The notes beneath the pieces were generated by a model. That model searched no databases, was not told the origin of the DNA, and saw only the letters and a list, made by a program, of their open reading frames with translations. The translations under genes and the position numbers were made by a program. From assembly GCA_024698925.1 (NCBI GenBank), contig JAILQO010000031.1, positions 62,001-126,000 of the forward strand: 64,000 bases of DNA, in the 5' to 3' direction. Each line of letters starts with the position of its first letter. Within the stretch, counting starts at the first letter, position 1. The stretch comes from Bacteroidaceae bacterium (GTDB taxonomy: Bacteria; Bacteroidota; Bacteroidia; Bacteroidales; Bacteroidaceae). Positions 56,525 through 64,000 of this stretch are shown here, piece by piece.

Positions 56525-57412
56525 TTAAAAGAATTTAGTCTCTTGGCCGACAACTTCTGAAAGTAGGAGATTGGCGAGTCGGGATGTGCCGAGACGGAGC
56601 CATTGGTTCGTCAACCATTTTTCGCCGAGAACTTCCTTAACGATGGTGTAATAGACGAGAGCATCATGAACAGTGTTGAGACCACCGGCAGGTTTAAATC
56701 CGATTTGGATGCCTGTCTTGTCATAGTACTCCTTGATGGCCTGACACATCACGTAAGCTGCTTCAGGTGTTGCAGCAGGTTTTTCTTTTCCCGTTGATGT
56801 CTTGATATAATCGGCACCGGCGTACATTGACAAAATAGAGGCGCGCTTGATGTCTGCGCAAGAGGGTAGGAGGCCAGTCTCAAGGATCACCTTCATCTTT
56901 TTGTCACCGCAGACACATTTCAATTCTGCAATTTCGTCGCAGAGTGTTTCGTAATCGCCACTTAAGAATTTGCCTACACTCATCACGATATCAATCTCAG
57001 TAGCACCATCCTTAAGTGCTAAAGCAGTCTCTGCCACTTTAACCTCTAAAACGGCCTGTGAGCTCGGGAAACTGCCACTGACGCACGCTACCTCAACGCC
57101 TTCAACTTCGAGGCTCTGAGAGACAATCTGGGCGAAACAAGGGTACACACAGATGGTTGCCACGTGGGGTAGGGTGGGGTAGGCGTCCTCGAACTGATTC
57201 ACTTTCTCTGTGAATGCCAATACGCTCTCCTCGGAGTCTGTGGTTTTCAGCGTGGTTAGTTCCACACTTCCCATCAAGAATTTCTTCACTTCAAGCGTGT
57301 CATTCTCGGGTACTTTCTCTTCGATAATTCGTTTCACGGCAGCGGCTACATCAGCATCACTAATGTTGCAATTATACTGCGCTAATGCTTGTTCATACTT
57401 GCTCTGTTCCAT
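56525..57412 (-). CDS. deoC: Deoxyribose-phosphate aldolase
   Basis: Cleaves 2-deoxyribose 5-phosphate to glyceraldehyde 3-phosphate and acetaldehyde. The Schiff-base Lys is in GADYIKTSTGKE (K204), ATEIDIVMSVGKFLSGDY and KVILETGLL are typical, and GFKPAGGLNT gives the phosphate site. The 295-residue length fits the longer DeoC subtype. It is downstream of dtd with a 92-nt gap and no clear promoter of its own. Confidence 0.95.
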   Translation of the reverse strand: MEQSKYEQALAQYNCNISDADVAAAVKRIIEEKVPENDTLEVKKFLMGSVELTTLKTTDSEESVLAFTEKVNQFEDAYPTLPHVATICVYPCFAQIVSQSLEVEGVEVACVSGSFPSSQAVLEVKVAETALALKDGATEIDIVMSVGKFLSGDYETLCDEIAELKCVCGDKKMKVILETGLLPSCADIKRASILSMYAGADYIKTSTGKEKPAATPEAAYVMCQAIKEYYDKTGIQIGFKPAGGLNTVHDALVYYTIVKEVLGEKWLTNQWLRLGTSRLANLLLSEVVGQETKFF

Positions 57413-57504
57413 ATACTTCTTAGTTTAAAGAGTTGTTTTATAGTTATATATGATGTACTAAAATTTCATTCACTTTTTGACGGTAAGTTAAGAAGTGTGT
57501 CCTC

Positions 57505-57981
57505 CTATTCCTTATTTTTTGTATCCATCATAATTGTTACAGGTCCGTCGTTCGTTAGGCTTACTTTCATGTCTGCTCCGAACTCACCATGTCCGACTGG
57601 GCGCCCGATAGCTTCGCTAAGTCGCTGGATAAAAGCTTGATAGAGTGGGATGCTAATATCATGAGTTGCAGCACGCAGCCACGATGGGCGGTTTCCTTTC
57701 TTGTAGCTGGCAAAAAGTGTGAACTGGCTGACTACGATAATGTTACCATCTGCGCCTTCGTGTTCTCCTGCAATATCCATGATACTGCGATTCATGACAC
57801 CATTCTCGTCATCGAACACACGCAAGGCAGCTACTTTACGAACCAGCCAATCGACATCCTCCATGGTATCTGTAGCCTCAATGCCGAGCAATATTACAAA
57901 GCCAAGCCCTTGAAACTCAGCATTTTTCTTTCCGTCTATGATGACGCTTGCTCCCTTTGCTCGTTGAATAACTATTCTCAT
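57505..57981 (-). CDS. dtd: D-aminoacyl-tRNA deacylase
   Basis: Removes D-amino acids wrongly loaded on tRNA. The 158-residue protein has MRIVIQRAKGASVIIDGK, the catalytic SQFTLFASYKKGNRPSW motif, and the C-terminal Gly-cisPro region VSLTNDGPVTIMMD. It overlaps uvrC by 4 nt, so it is translationally coupled to it. Confidence 0.96.
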   Translation of the reverse strand: MRIVIQRAKGASVIIDGKKNAEFQGLGFVILLGIEATDTMEDVDWLVRKVAALRVFDDENGVMNRSIMDIAGEHEGADGNIIVVSQFTLFASYKKGNRPSWLRAATHDISIPLYQAFIQRLSEAIGRPVGHGEFGADMKVSLTNDGPVTIMMDTKNKE

Positions 57982-59780
57982 AGGTTTGTTTTGATTATTT
58001 CTGCTTTGGCTTTTCCTACGACCGCTGCCAACTCTTCGATGCTGGCTTCGCGAATGCGTTTTACGCTCTTGAAGGCCTTCAGTAATGCCTGTTTACTCTT
58101 GGGCCCCACGCCTGGTATGATATCTAATTCCGACTTTAGTTGAGTCTTGCTACGCTTGTCCCGATGGAAGGTTATAGCATAGCGGTGCACCTCGTCTTGA
58201 ATATGTGTAAGGAGTCGGAATAATGCGCTGTCCTGCTTTAGTCCTACTGTCAGCGGTGGGTTGCCGTAAAGCAGTTCATGTGTCCTGTGCCGATCATCCT
58301 TGGCCAATCCAGCAATAGGAATATGTAGGCCTAATTCACCTTCCACAACCTCGCGTACGACACCCATTTGTCCGACACCTCCATCAGTAATAATCAGGTC
58401 GGGTAGGGGAGTACCTTCTTCTATCATACGTGTATAGCGGCGTCTTACGACTTCTTGCATGGAAGCGTAATCATTAGGGCCTTCAACCGTCTTGATGTTA
58501 TATTTGCGGTAATCAGCTTTACTTGGTTTACACTTCTTGAAGACGACACAACCAGCCACAGCGTCTGTTCCGGATATATTGGAATTATCAAAACATTCTA
58601 TATGATAAGGTAGCGATGGCAGCTGCAGATGCTCTTGAATCTCCTTCATGAGTCTTACGGCTTTTTGCTCCGGATTCAACTTATCTTGCTGCTTTAATCG
58701 ATCCACTTTGTACTGCTTAACATTTAGTTCTGACAGCGCTAAAAGTTGCCGCTTGTCGCCTCGTTGTGGGATGGTTATTTCTATATTTTCTAAAGGAAGT
58801 TCCACGTGGAACGGTAGAACAATTTCTTTTGCTTCAGACCCCCATCTATCGCGCATATCCATGATTCCGCGTACCAGTAATTCTTCTTTTGATTCATCCA
58901 ACTTCTTCTTATATTCAAAAGTGAAAGCTTGATTAATGGCACCTTCTACGACATGCAGATAATTGATGTATGCAATCTTCTCGTCATTGTCAATACAGAA
59001 GACATCGATGTTATGGGCGGTAGAAGTAATGACTTGGCTTTTTTCCTGATGTGCGGTAATGAGGTCATAACGACGTTTGATGACTTCAGCTTCCTCAAAT
59101 TTCATCTCGTTGGCAAGCTGTTGCATCTGCGCCATCATTTCTTTGCGAAGTGAAACGGTATCACCTTTCAGAATTCTCACAGCAGCATCGATATACGATA
59201 AATATTCCTCATGAGATTGGTAGCCGACACAAGGGCCAAGGCAATTCTTCATGTGATATTCCAAGCAAAGTTTATATTTGCCGTTTTGGACTCCCTCTTT
59301 GCTCATCGGCTGATGACACCGACGTATAGGATACAGATTCTTGAAAAGATCCAGAAGTCCGTTAATGGTAGGCATATGACTGTAGGGGCCGAAATATATG
59401 GCGCCTCTACGATCAATATGTCGAGTCTTAAATATGCGAGGAAGGTATTCTTTGGTAACAGCTATACTTGGGTAGCTTTTGCCGTCTTTGAGTAAAACGT
59501 TGTATCTTGGCTGGAATTGTTTGATTAATTGATTTTCTAATAGCAACGCCTCAGCCTCCGTTTTGACCACGGTGTAATGGATATCCCATATCTTGGATAC
59601 CAATATAGCCGTCTTTCGTGAGTTGTGCTCCCTATTGAAGTAGCTGCTTACGCGCCGCTTCAAGTTTTTGGCCTTACCCACGTAAATCACTGTCCCGTGT
59701 TCGTCGAAATACTGATAGCTACCAGGTGATTCGGGCAAACGAGAAATGATAGATTTGAGATGTTGCTCGCGCTCGTTCAT
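57978..59780 (-). CDS. uvrC: UvrABC excinuclease subunit C
   Basis: Makes both incisions of nucleotide excision repair. The GIY-YIG domain (PGSYQYFDEHGTVIYVGKAKNLKRRVSSYF), a UVR motif (MQQLANEMKFEEAEVIKRRYDLI), the RNase H-like 5' nuclease domain (ECFDNSNISGTDAVAGCVVF, ITDGGVGQMG), and C-terminal helix-hairpin-helices (IPGVGPKSKQALLKAFKSVKRI) appear in order. Length 600. It starts directly after apt. A parS-like palindrome lies in its coding region. Confidence 0.97.
   Translation of the reverse strand: MNEREQHLKSIISRLPESPGSYQYFDEHGTVIYVGKAKNLKRRVSSYFNREHNSRKTAILVSKIWDIHYTVVKTEAEALLLENQLIKQFQPRYNVLLKDGKSYPSIAVTKEYLPRIFKTRHIDRRGAIYFGPYSHMPTINGLLDLFKNLYPIRRCHQPMSKEGVQNGKYKLCLEYHMKNCLGPCVGYQSHEEYLSYIDAAVRILKGDTVSLRKEMMAQMQQLANEMKFEEAEVIKRRYDLITAHQEKSQVITSTAHNIDVFCIDNDEKIAYINYLHVVEGAINQAFTFEYKKKLDESKEELLVRGIMDMRDRWGSEAKEIVLPFHVELPLENIEITIPQRGDKRQLLALSELNVKQYKVDRLKQQDKLNPEQKAVRLMKEIQEHLQLPSLPYHIECFDNSNISGTDAVAGCVVFKKCKPSKADYRKYNIKTVEGPNDYASMQEVVRRRYTRMIEEGTPLPDLIITDGGVGQMGVVREVVEGELGLHIPIAGLAKDDRHRTHELLYGNPPLTVGLKQDSALFRLLTHIQDEVHRYAITFHRDKRSKTQLKSELDIIPGVGPKSKQALLKAFKSVKRIREASIEELAAVVGKAKAEIIKTNL
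58798..58813. other. parS-like site inside uvrC
   Basis: The core GTTCCACGTGGAAC (58799-58812) is a perfect 14-nt palindrome. It differs from the general parS TGTTTCACGTGAAACA by a symmetrical C/G change and the outer bases. It encodes part of VELPLEN... in uvrC. ParB binding is inferred. Confidence 0.5.
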
Positions 59781-60311
59781 TTATATCTTCAATAACGTGG
59801 TGATGTCCACATCTTCTGGGAACATTGCACGTCCATGGAGTCCTTCAATCGTAAGCTCAATGATAAAGTTGATATAAGTTTGTTTGGGATTGAACTGCTT
59901 GACGAGATTATAGGCTGCCAACATAGAGCCACCCGTGGCGAGTAGATCGTCATGGAGGAGAACCACATCCTTTTCTGTGATGGCGTCTGTGTGTATTTCA
60001 ATCGTGTCTTTGCCATACTCTTTCATGTAACTTTCCTGACGTGTTTCAGCAGGCAATTTTCCGGGCTTACGGCACATCACGAAGCCTGCTCCCAGTTTGT
60101 AAGCCAGAGCGGCACCTACGACAAATCCTCGACTCTCGATACCTACCACTTTTGTAATACCTTTGTCTTTGTACATATCATAGAGCTCGTTCACCATGAT
60201 TTTCAGGCAGCGCGAGTTCTTGTAGAGCGTGCTGACATCTTTGAATTGAATACCTGGGATGGGGAAATCAGGTACATTACGGAGATGCTTGAGAAGGATT
60301 TCGTTGTTCAT
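59781..60311 (-). CDS. apt: Adenine phosphoribosyltransferase
   Basis: Salvages adenine to AMP with PRPP. The signature VVLLHDDLLATGGSMLAA is the PRPP-binding motif, with IQFKDVSTLY and GIESRGFVVGAALAYKLGAGFVMCRKPGKLP typical of Apt. The ORF track starts at 60362, partly in the parS-like site. ATG at 60311 (MNNEILLKHLRNVPDFPIPGI) matches the family start (176 residues). Confidence 0.95.
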   Translation of the reverse strand: MNNEILLKHLRNVPDFPIPGIQFKDVSTLYKNSRCLKIMVNELYDMYKDKGITKVVGIESRGFVVGAALAYKLGAGFVMCRKPGKLPAETRQESYMKEYGKDTIEIHTDAITEKDVVLLHDDLLATGGSMLAAYNLVKQFNPKQTYINFIIELTIEGLHGRAMFPEDVDITTLLKI

Positions 60312-60354
60312 TGTTGTATGATTATTGAGGTTATCTACTATGGGCGTATGAAAA

Positions 60355-60370
60355 TGTTTCACGTGGAACT
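60355..60370. other. parS-like site at the mnmG stop
   Basis: TGTTTCACGTGGAACT matches 14 of 16 bases of the bacterial parS consensus TGTTTCACGTGAAACA. It overlaps the last codon of mnmG and lies about 1.56 kb from the second site in uvrC. Confidence 0.6.
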
Positions 60371-62276
60371 ATCTTCCGAGAAGGACTAGAAGAACATTGA
60401 TATCAGAGGGGGACACGCCAGGGATACGCGAAGCCTGTCCTAGTGTTTCTGGTTCGTGTGCAGTCAGTTTTTGTCGACCTTCTGTCGAGATGGATTGAAG
60501 CTGACTGTAATCAAAACGTCCACGGATCCGGATGTCTTCCAGCCTGTGCATCTTTCCCGCCTGCTCCTGCTCGCGTTGGATATAGCCCTTGTATTTGATT
60601 TCAATCTCTGCTTCCTCCAGAATCTCTTCTTTGTTGTTTTGGAACGTATCGAGGAAGGAGCTCAGGGAGGGTAGGGTAGATGCCAGGTTCTCAAGGGTTA
60701 GCTGTGGACGTCCTAAAAGCTCCATCAGCTTACAGCCTCTAGTTAGTGGTGCTGTGCCCAATTGCTCCAGGAATCCGTTGATATCTTTCATTTTCACGGA
60801 AGTCTCCTCTGCATAGCGTATCATGCGCTCTACTTCGGACTTCTTTTGAAGGAAATGTTGGAGGCGTTCGGTGGTTGCGACACCCATTCGATGACCGGTC
60901 TCGGTGAGACGGGCGTCGGCATTATCCTGACGAAGCAAGATGCGATATTCGGCACGACTGGTGAACATGCGATAAGGCTCATCAACACCTTTGCAGACGA
61001 GGTCGTCAATGAGTACGCCAATATAGGCTTCGTCCCGTTTGAGCACCTGTGGCTCCTCGCCGTTACAATGTCGGGCTGCATTGATGCCGGCCATCAACCC
61101 CTGTCCTGCCGCCTCCTCATAACCCGTCGTGCCATTCACCTGCCCTGCCAAATAGAGCCCGCTAATGACGCGCGACTCCAAAGAATGGTGCAGTTGAGTG
61201 GGATCAAAGAAATCATATTCGATGGCGTAGCCTGGTCGATAGATTTCCAGATTGCGGAAGGCAGGAATGAGTTTCAACGCCTCTATTTGCACATCGATAG
61301 GCAGCGAGGACGAGAAGCCGTTGAGGTAGTATTCGTTCGTATTTGTGCCTTCAGGTTCCAGGAATAGCTGATGCTGTTCCTTGTCCGGGAAGGTAACAAG
61401 TTTCGTCTCAATACTGGGACAGTAACGAGGTCCAATGCTCTGAATTTGACCATTATAGAGTGGCGAATCCGGAAGACCGGCGCGAAGACGGTCATGAACG
61501 GCCTCGTTGGTGTAAGTGATGTAGCAGGGGAGCTGGGGAAGAGCCGTAGTTCCATTTTGCGGGAACGTTGAAGTGTCTGGCAACTCAGAGGGGAAGAAGG
61601 AGAATCTTCGTCCTTCGGTATCCCCTGGCTGTTCAGTCATCAGCGTGAGATCTACGGAGCGGACATCAATGCGTACGGGTGTGCCCGTCTTCATGCGTGC
61701 CACACGGACACCATGAGCTGCAATACTCTCTGCCAATTCCAAGGAGGGTGGTTCAGCACAGCGGCCTCCTGGTAATTTGACGCGCCCGATATGCATGAGG
61801 CCATTGAGGAATGTGCCAGCCGTGAGGACTACACTCTTGGCTTTGAAGGTCATGCCGAGATAGGTCTCTACGCCTGTCGCGATTCCGTTTTCCACGATGA
61901 GCCGTCTGACCTGATCTTGCCAAATGTGCAGGTTCGGGGTATTCTCCAGAACCTCTCGCCAAGACCAAATAAACTTGCCTCGGTCACATTGTGCACGAGG
62001 GCTCCACATGGCAGGACCTTTGGAGCGGTTCAACATACGGAATTGTATGCTGGTCGCATCCGTTACACGCCCCATGGCACCGCCTATTGCGTCTATTTCC
62101 CTGACTATCTGCCCTTTAGCAATTCCGCCAACGGCTGGGTTACAGGACATCTGCGCTATCTTATTCATGTCCATCGTGATGAGTAGCGTTTGTGCACCGA
62201 TACGCGCAGACGCATGAGCCGCCTCGCAACCTGCATGGCCGGCACCAATCACGATGACATCATAGAACTGTTCCAC
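60369..62276 (-). CDS. mnmG: tRNA uridine-5-carboxymethylaminomethyl modification enzyme MnmG
   Basis: FAD enzyme that with MnmE modifies the wobble uridine of several tRNAs. The FAD motif VIGAGHAGCEAAHASAR is at residues 10-26. Other features are CNPAVGGIAKGQIVREIDAIGG, the Cys-containing GTTGYEEAAGQGLMAGINAA, and the C-terminal YKGYIQREQEQ with a helical tail. Length 635. It heads a leftward run with apt, uvrC and dtd. Formerly gidA, a gene often near replication origins. Confidence 0.97.
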   Translation of the reverse strand: MEQFYDVIVIGAGHAGCEAAHASARIGAQTLLITMDMNKIAQMSCNPAVGGIAKGQIVREIDAIGGAMGRVTDATSIQFRMLNRSKGPAMWSPRAQCDRGKFIWSWREVLENTPNLHIWQDQVRRLIVENGIATGVETYLGMTFKAKSVVLTAGTFLNGLMHIGRVKLPGGRCAEPPSLELAESIAAHGVRVARMKTGTPVRIDVRSVDLTLMTEQPGDTEGRRFSFFPSELPDTSTFPQNGTTALPQLPCYITYTNEAVHDRLRAGLPDSPLYNGQIQSIGPRYCPSIETKLVTFPDKEQHQLFLEPEGTNTNEYYLNGFSSSLPIDVQIEALKLIPAFRNLEIYRPGYAIEYDFFDPTQLHHSLESRVISGLYLAGQVNGTTGYEEAAGQGLMAGINAARHCNGEEPQVLKRDEAYIGVLIDDLVCKGVDEPYRMFTSRAEYRILLRQDNADARLTETGHRMGVATTERLQHFLQKKSEVERMIRYAEETSVKMKDINGFLEQLGTAPLTRGCKLMELLGRPQLTLENLASTLPSLSSFLDTFQNNKEEILEEAEIEIKYKGYIQREQEQAGKMHRLEDIRIRGRFDYSQLQSISTEGRQKLTAHEPETLGQASRIPGVSPSDINVLLVLLGR

Positions 62277-62394
62277 TATATCCTCTTTTGTATTGTCGGG
62301 CTGTATTTTTGACTGCCGCGACGCTTTTTACGGCGCGAAGATACGCCAAAATCCTGAATCTTGAATAACTTTTTAACAAAAAGCGTCTTTTTGC

Positions 62395-62425
62395 TTTGCT
62401 AAATCGGTAAAAAGCTATATTTTTG
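62395..62425 (+). promoter_or_regulatory. sdh/frd operon promoter
   Basis: TTTG (62395-62398), 19 nt, TATTTTTG (62418-62425) matches the Bacteroidota consensus. The leader of about 80 nt before sdhC is AT-rich. A perfect CAAAAAG-CGT-CTTTTTG palindrome (62377-62393) abuts the -33 element and could be an operator. Confidence 0.75.
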
Positions 62426-62512
62426 CGGCATCATACGCGTGATATGCGCGCCAGAACCTATAAATTAAAGCATATTCATAACAAATCAATTTCAAACTAA
62501 ATTTTATTCTTT

Positions 62513-63199
62513 ATGTGGTTAACTGATTCATCTATCGGAAGGAAAGTAGTGATGTCCGTCACAGGCCTCTCGCTCGTTCTCTTCCTGACGTTTCATGCTA
62601 GCATGAATGTCGTTGCGCTCTTCAGCGCTGAGGGCTACAACATGATTTGTGAGTTCCTTGGCGCTAACTGGTACGCTGTTGTAGCCACCCTTGGTTTGGC
62701 AGCCCTGATGGTACTGCATTTTGTGTTTGCTATCATCCTGACGCTGCAGAACAAGAAGGCACGTGGCACAGACAGCTATGCCGTAACCGACAAGCCTGAG
62801 AAGGTAGAGTGGGCCAGCCAGAACATGTTTCTCATTGGTGTGATCATCTGTCTGGGTCTGCTTCTGCACCTCTGGCATTTCTGGTACAACATGATGTGGG
62901 CCGAGCTTTCAGATCCTCTTGCTGCTATGGCTGCCATTCCTTCACCTGCGGATGGTTATGCCTGGATTGTATGGAACTTCCACGATCGGCCTGGAGCTCC
63001 TATCTACTCCCTGCTGTACATCGTATGGTTCTGCGCTCTTTGGATGCACATCAACCACGGCGTGTGGAGCGCTATCCAGACGCTGGGTTGGAGCGGTAAG
63101 ATTTGGCACAGCCGTTGGCAGTGCATCAGCTTCTGGTGGTCCACCATTGTGGTGCTGATGTTTGCCGTTGTGGTTATTAAGTTTGCCGTTTGGGGCTAA
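62513..63199 (+). CDS. sdhC: Succinate dehydrogenase/fumarate reductase cytochrome b subunit
   Basis: Diheme membrane anchor of the menaquinol:fumarate reductase or succinate dehydrogenase complex. The 228-residue protein has five membrane segments with heme-ligand histidines in LTFHASMNV, VLHFVFAIIL, LHLWHFWYN and MHINHGVWSAIQ. This is the single-subunit b-type anchor of Bacteroidota and Campylobacterota, not the SdhC/SdhD pair. sdhA follows 30 nt later. Confidence 0.95.
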   Translation: MWLTDSSIGRKVVMSVTGLSLVLFLTFHASMNVVALFSAEGYNMICEFLGANWYAVVATLGLAALMVLHFVFAIILTLQNKKARGTDSYAVTDKPEKVEWASQNMFLIGVIICLGLLLHLWHFWYNMMWAELSDPLAAMAAIPSPADGYAWIVWNFHDRPGAPIYSLLYIVWFCALWMHINHGVWSAIQTLGWSGKIWHSRWQCISFWWSTIVVLMFAVVVIKFAVWG

Positions 63200-63229
63200 C
63201 CTTTCACTCACTTTTAAATCATAATCATT

Positions 63230-64000
63230 ATGGCTACTGAAAAGGTAACAAAGAAAATAGATTCCAGAATTCCTGAGGGACCCGTTGCTGAGAAATGGAC
63301 CAACTATAAGGCACATCAGCGTTTGGTGAACCCGAAGAACAAACTGAAGCTCGACGTCATCGTCGTGGGTACGGGTCTGGCTGGTGCCAGCGCCGCCGCT
63401 TCTTTAGGTGAGATGGGCTTCAATGTCCTCAACTTCTGCATTCAGGACAGCCCCCGTCGCGCTCACTCCATTGCTGCACAGGGTGGTATCAATGCAGCCA
63501 AGAACTACCAGAACGACGGTGACTCCGTTTATCGTCTGTTCTACGACACCGTGAAGGGTGGTGACTATCGTGCTCGCGAGGCAAACGTCTATCGTCTGGC
63601 TGAGGTCAGCAACAACATCATTGACCAGTGCGTAGCTCAGGGCGTTCCCTTCGCTCGCGAATATGGCGGCATGCTGGCAAACCGTTCCTTCGGTGGTGCT
63701 CAGGTTAGCCGTACTTTCTATGCCAAGGGTCAGACCGGTCAGCAGCTTCTACTTGGTGCCTATAGCTCTCTTTCCGCACAGGTGCAGGCTGGCAAGGTGA
63801 AGCTCTTCACCCGTTACGAGATGGAGGACGTGGTTATCGTTGACGGTCGCGCCCGTGGTATCATCGCTAAGAACCTCGTAACAGGTAAGCTGGAGCGCTT
63901 CAGCGCCAACGCCGTTGTTATCGCTACTGGCGGCTACGGCAATGCCTACTTCCTCAGCACCAACGCCATGGGTTGCAACTGCACGGCTGCCGTTCAGTGC
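63230..64000 (+). CDS. sdhA: Succinate dehydrogenase/fumarate reductase flavoprotein (partial)
   Basis: Flavoprotein subunit that oxidises succinate or reduces fumarate; cut by the window end after 257 codons, so it is missing from the ORF track. The FAD motif [21 protein letters not shown] (about 44-64) is followed by [20 protein letters not shown] with the FAD-linking His context shifted as [40 protein letters not shown] and VVIATGGYG confirm the family. Start is ATG at 63230. Confidence 0.96.
   Translation, partial: MATEKVTKKIDSRIPEGPVAEKWTNYKAHQRLVNPKNKLKLDVIVVGTGLAGASAAASLGEMGFNVLNFCIQDSPRRAHSIAAQGGINAAKNYQNDGDSVYRLFYDTVKGGDYRAREANVYRLAEVSNNIIDQCVAQGVPFAREYGGMLANRSFGGAQVSRTFYAKGQTGQQLLLGAYSSLSAQVQAGKVKLFTRYEMEDVVIVDGRARGIIAKNLVTGKLERFSANAVVIATGGYGNAYFLSTNAMGCNCTAAVQC

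Overview
The window is chromosomal DNA from a member of the Bacteroidota, most likely order Bacteroidales and family Prevotellaceae. The evidence is a SusC/SusD pair, many TlpA-like and other lipoproteins, glycine-lipid acyltransferases, DUF4492 upstream of cydAB, DUF2851 and DUF4250 proteins, and promoters of the Bacteroidota type (TTTG, 19-21 nt, TAnnTTTG) instead of E. coli-like ones. I did not identify the species. There is no insertion sequence, prophage, CRISPR array or rRNA gene.

Layout. 1-2.3 kb: 3' part of gyrB (cut by the window edge), rpsT and tRNA-Glu, all leftward. 2.4-3.2 kb: recO, converging on ftsZ with overlapping stop codons. 3.2-18.4 kb: a leftward division and cell-wall (dcw) cluster in the order rsmH-ftsL-ftsI-murE-mraY-murD-ftsW-murG-murC-ftsQ-ftsA-ftsZ; mraZ is not present upstream of rsmH. 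18.7-24.4 kb: a small secreted protein, the glycine-lipid pair glsA-glsB, and a 1172-residue secreted pectate-lyase-like protein. 24.5-27.5 kb: DUF4492-cydA-cydB. A repeat-rich spacer separates cydB from the convergent ruvB-sufS pair. 30.2 kb: a two-domain Rid-like protein.

31.4-45.0 kb is the most unusual region: ten leftward genes with gaps of 0-40 nt, dapB-lepB-susC-susD-Mx1-like lipoprotein-FISUMP lipoprotein-Lnb (DUF4105)-secreted protein-TlpA-TlpA. It joins lysine/DAP synthesis and signal peptidase I to a TonB-dependent uptake pair, lipoprotein maturation and thiol-redox lipoproteins, with no carbohydrate-active enzyme. 45.1-50.3 kb: DUF2851, dprA, an M16 peptidase and a Tat-exported phosphoesterase. 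50.3-56.3 kb: dusB and a U32-family gene diverging from a symmetrical promoter, then DUF4250, alkaline phosphatase, msrA, a DUF6250 protein and an SDR enzyme. 56.5-62.3 kb: mnmG-apt-uvrC-dtd-deoC leftward, with two parS-like palindromes. 62.5-64 kb: start of the succinate dehydrogenase/fumarate reductase operon (sdhC, partial sdhA).

Together the region is mostly housekeeping: peptidoglycan synthesis (MurE of the meso-DAP type, matched by DapB), division, DNA repair, and anaerobic/microaerobic respiration (cytochrome bd, fumarate reductase). The less explained signals are the SusCD/Lnb/TlpA operon, a 25-bp inverted repeat with competing hairpins after cydB, a palindrome carried in frame inside cydB, an AT microsatellite in the susD signal peptide, Z-DNA-prone sequence upstream of gyrB, and several genes whose promoter lies so close to the start codon that the mRNA should be leaderless.
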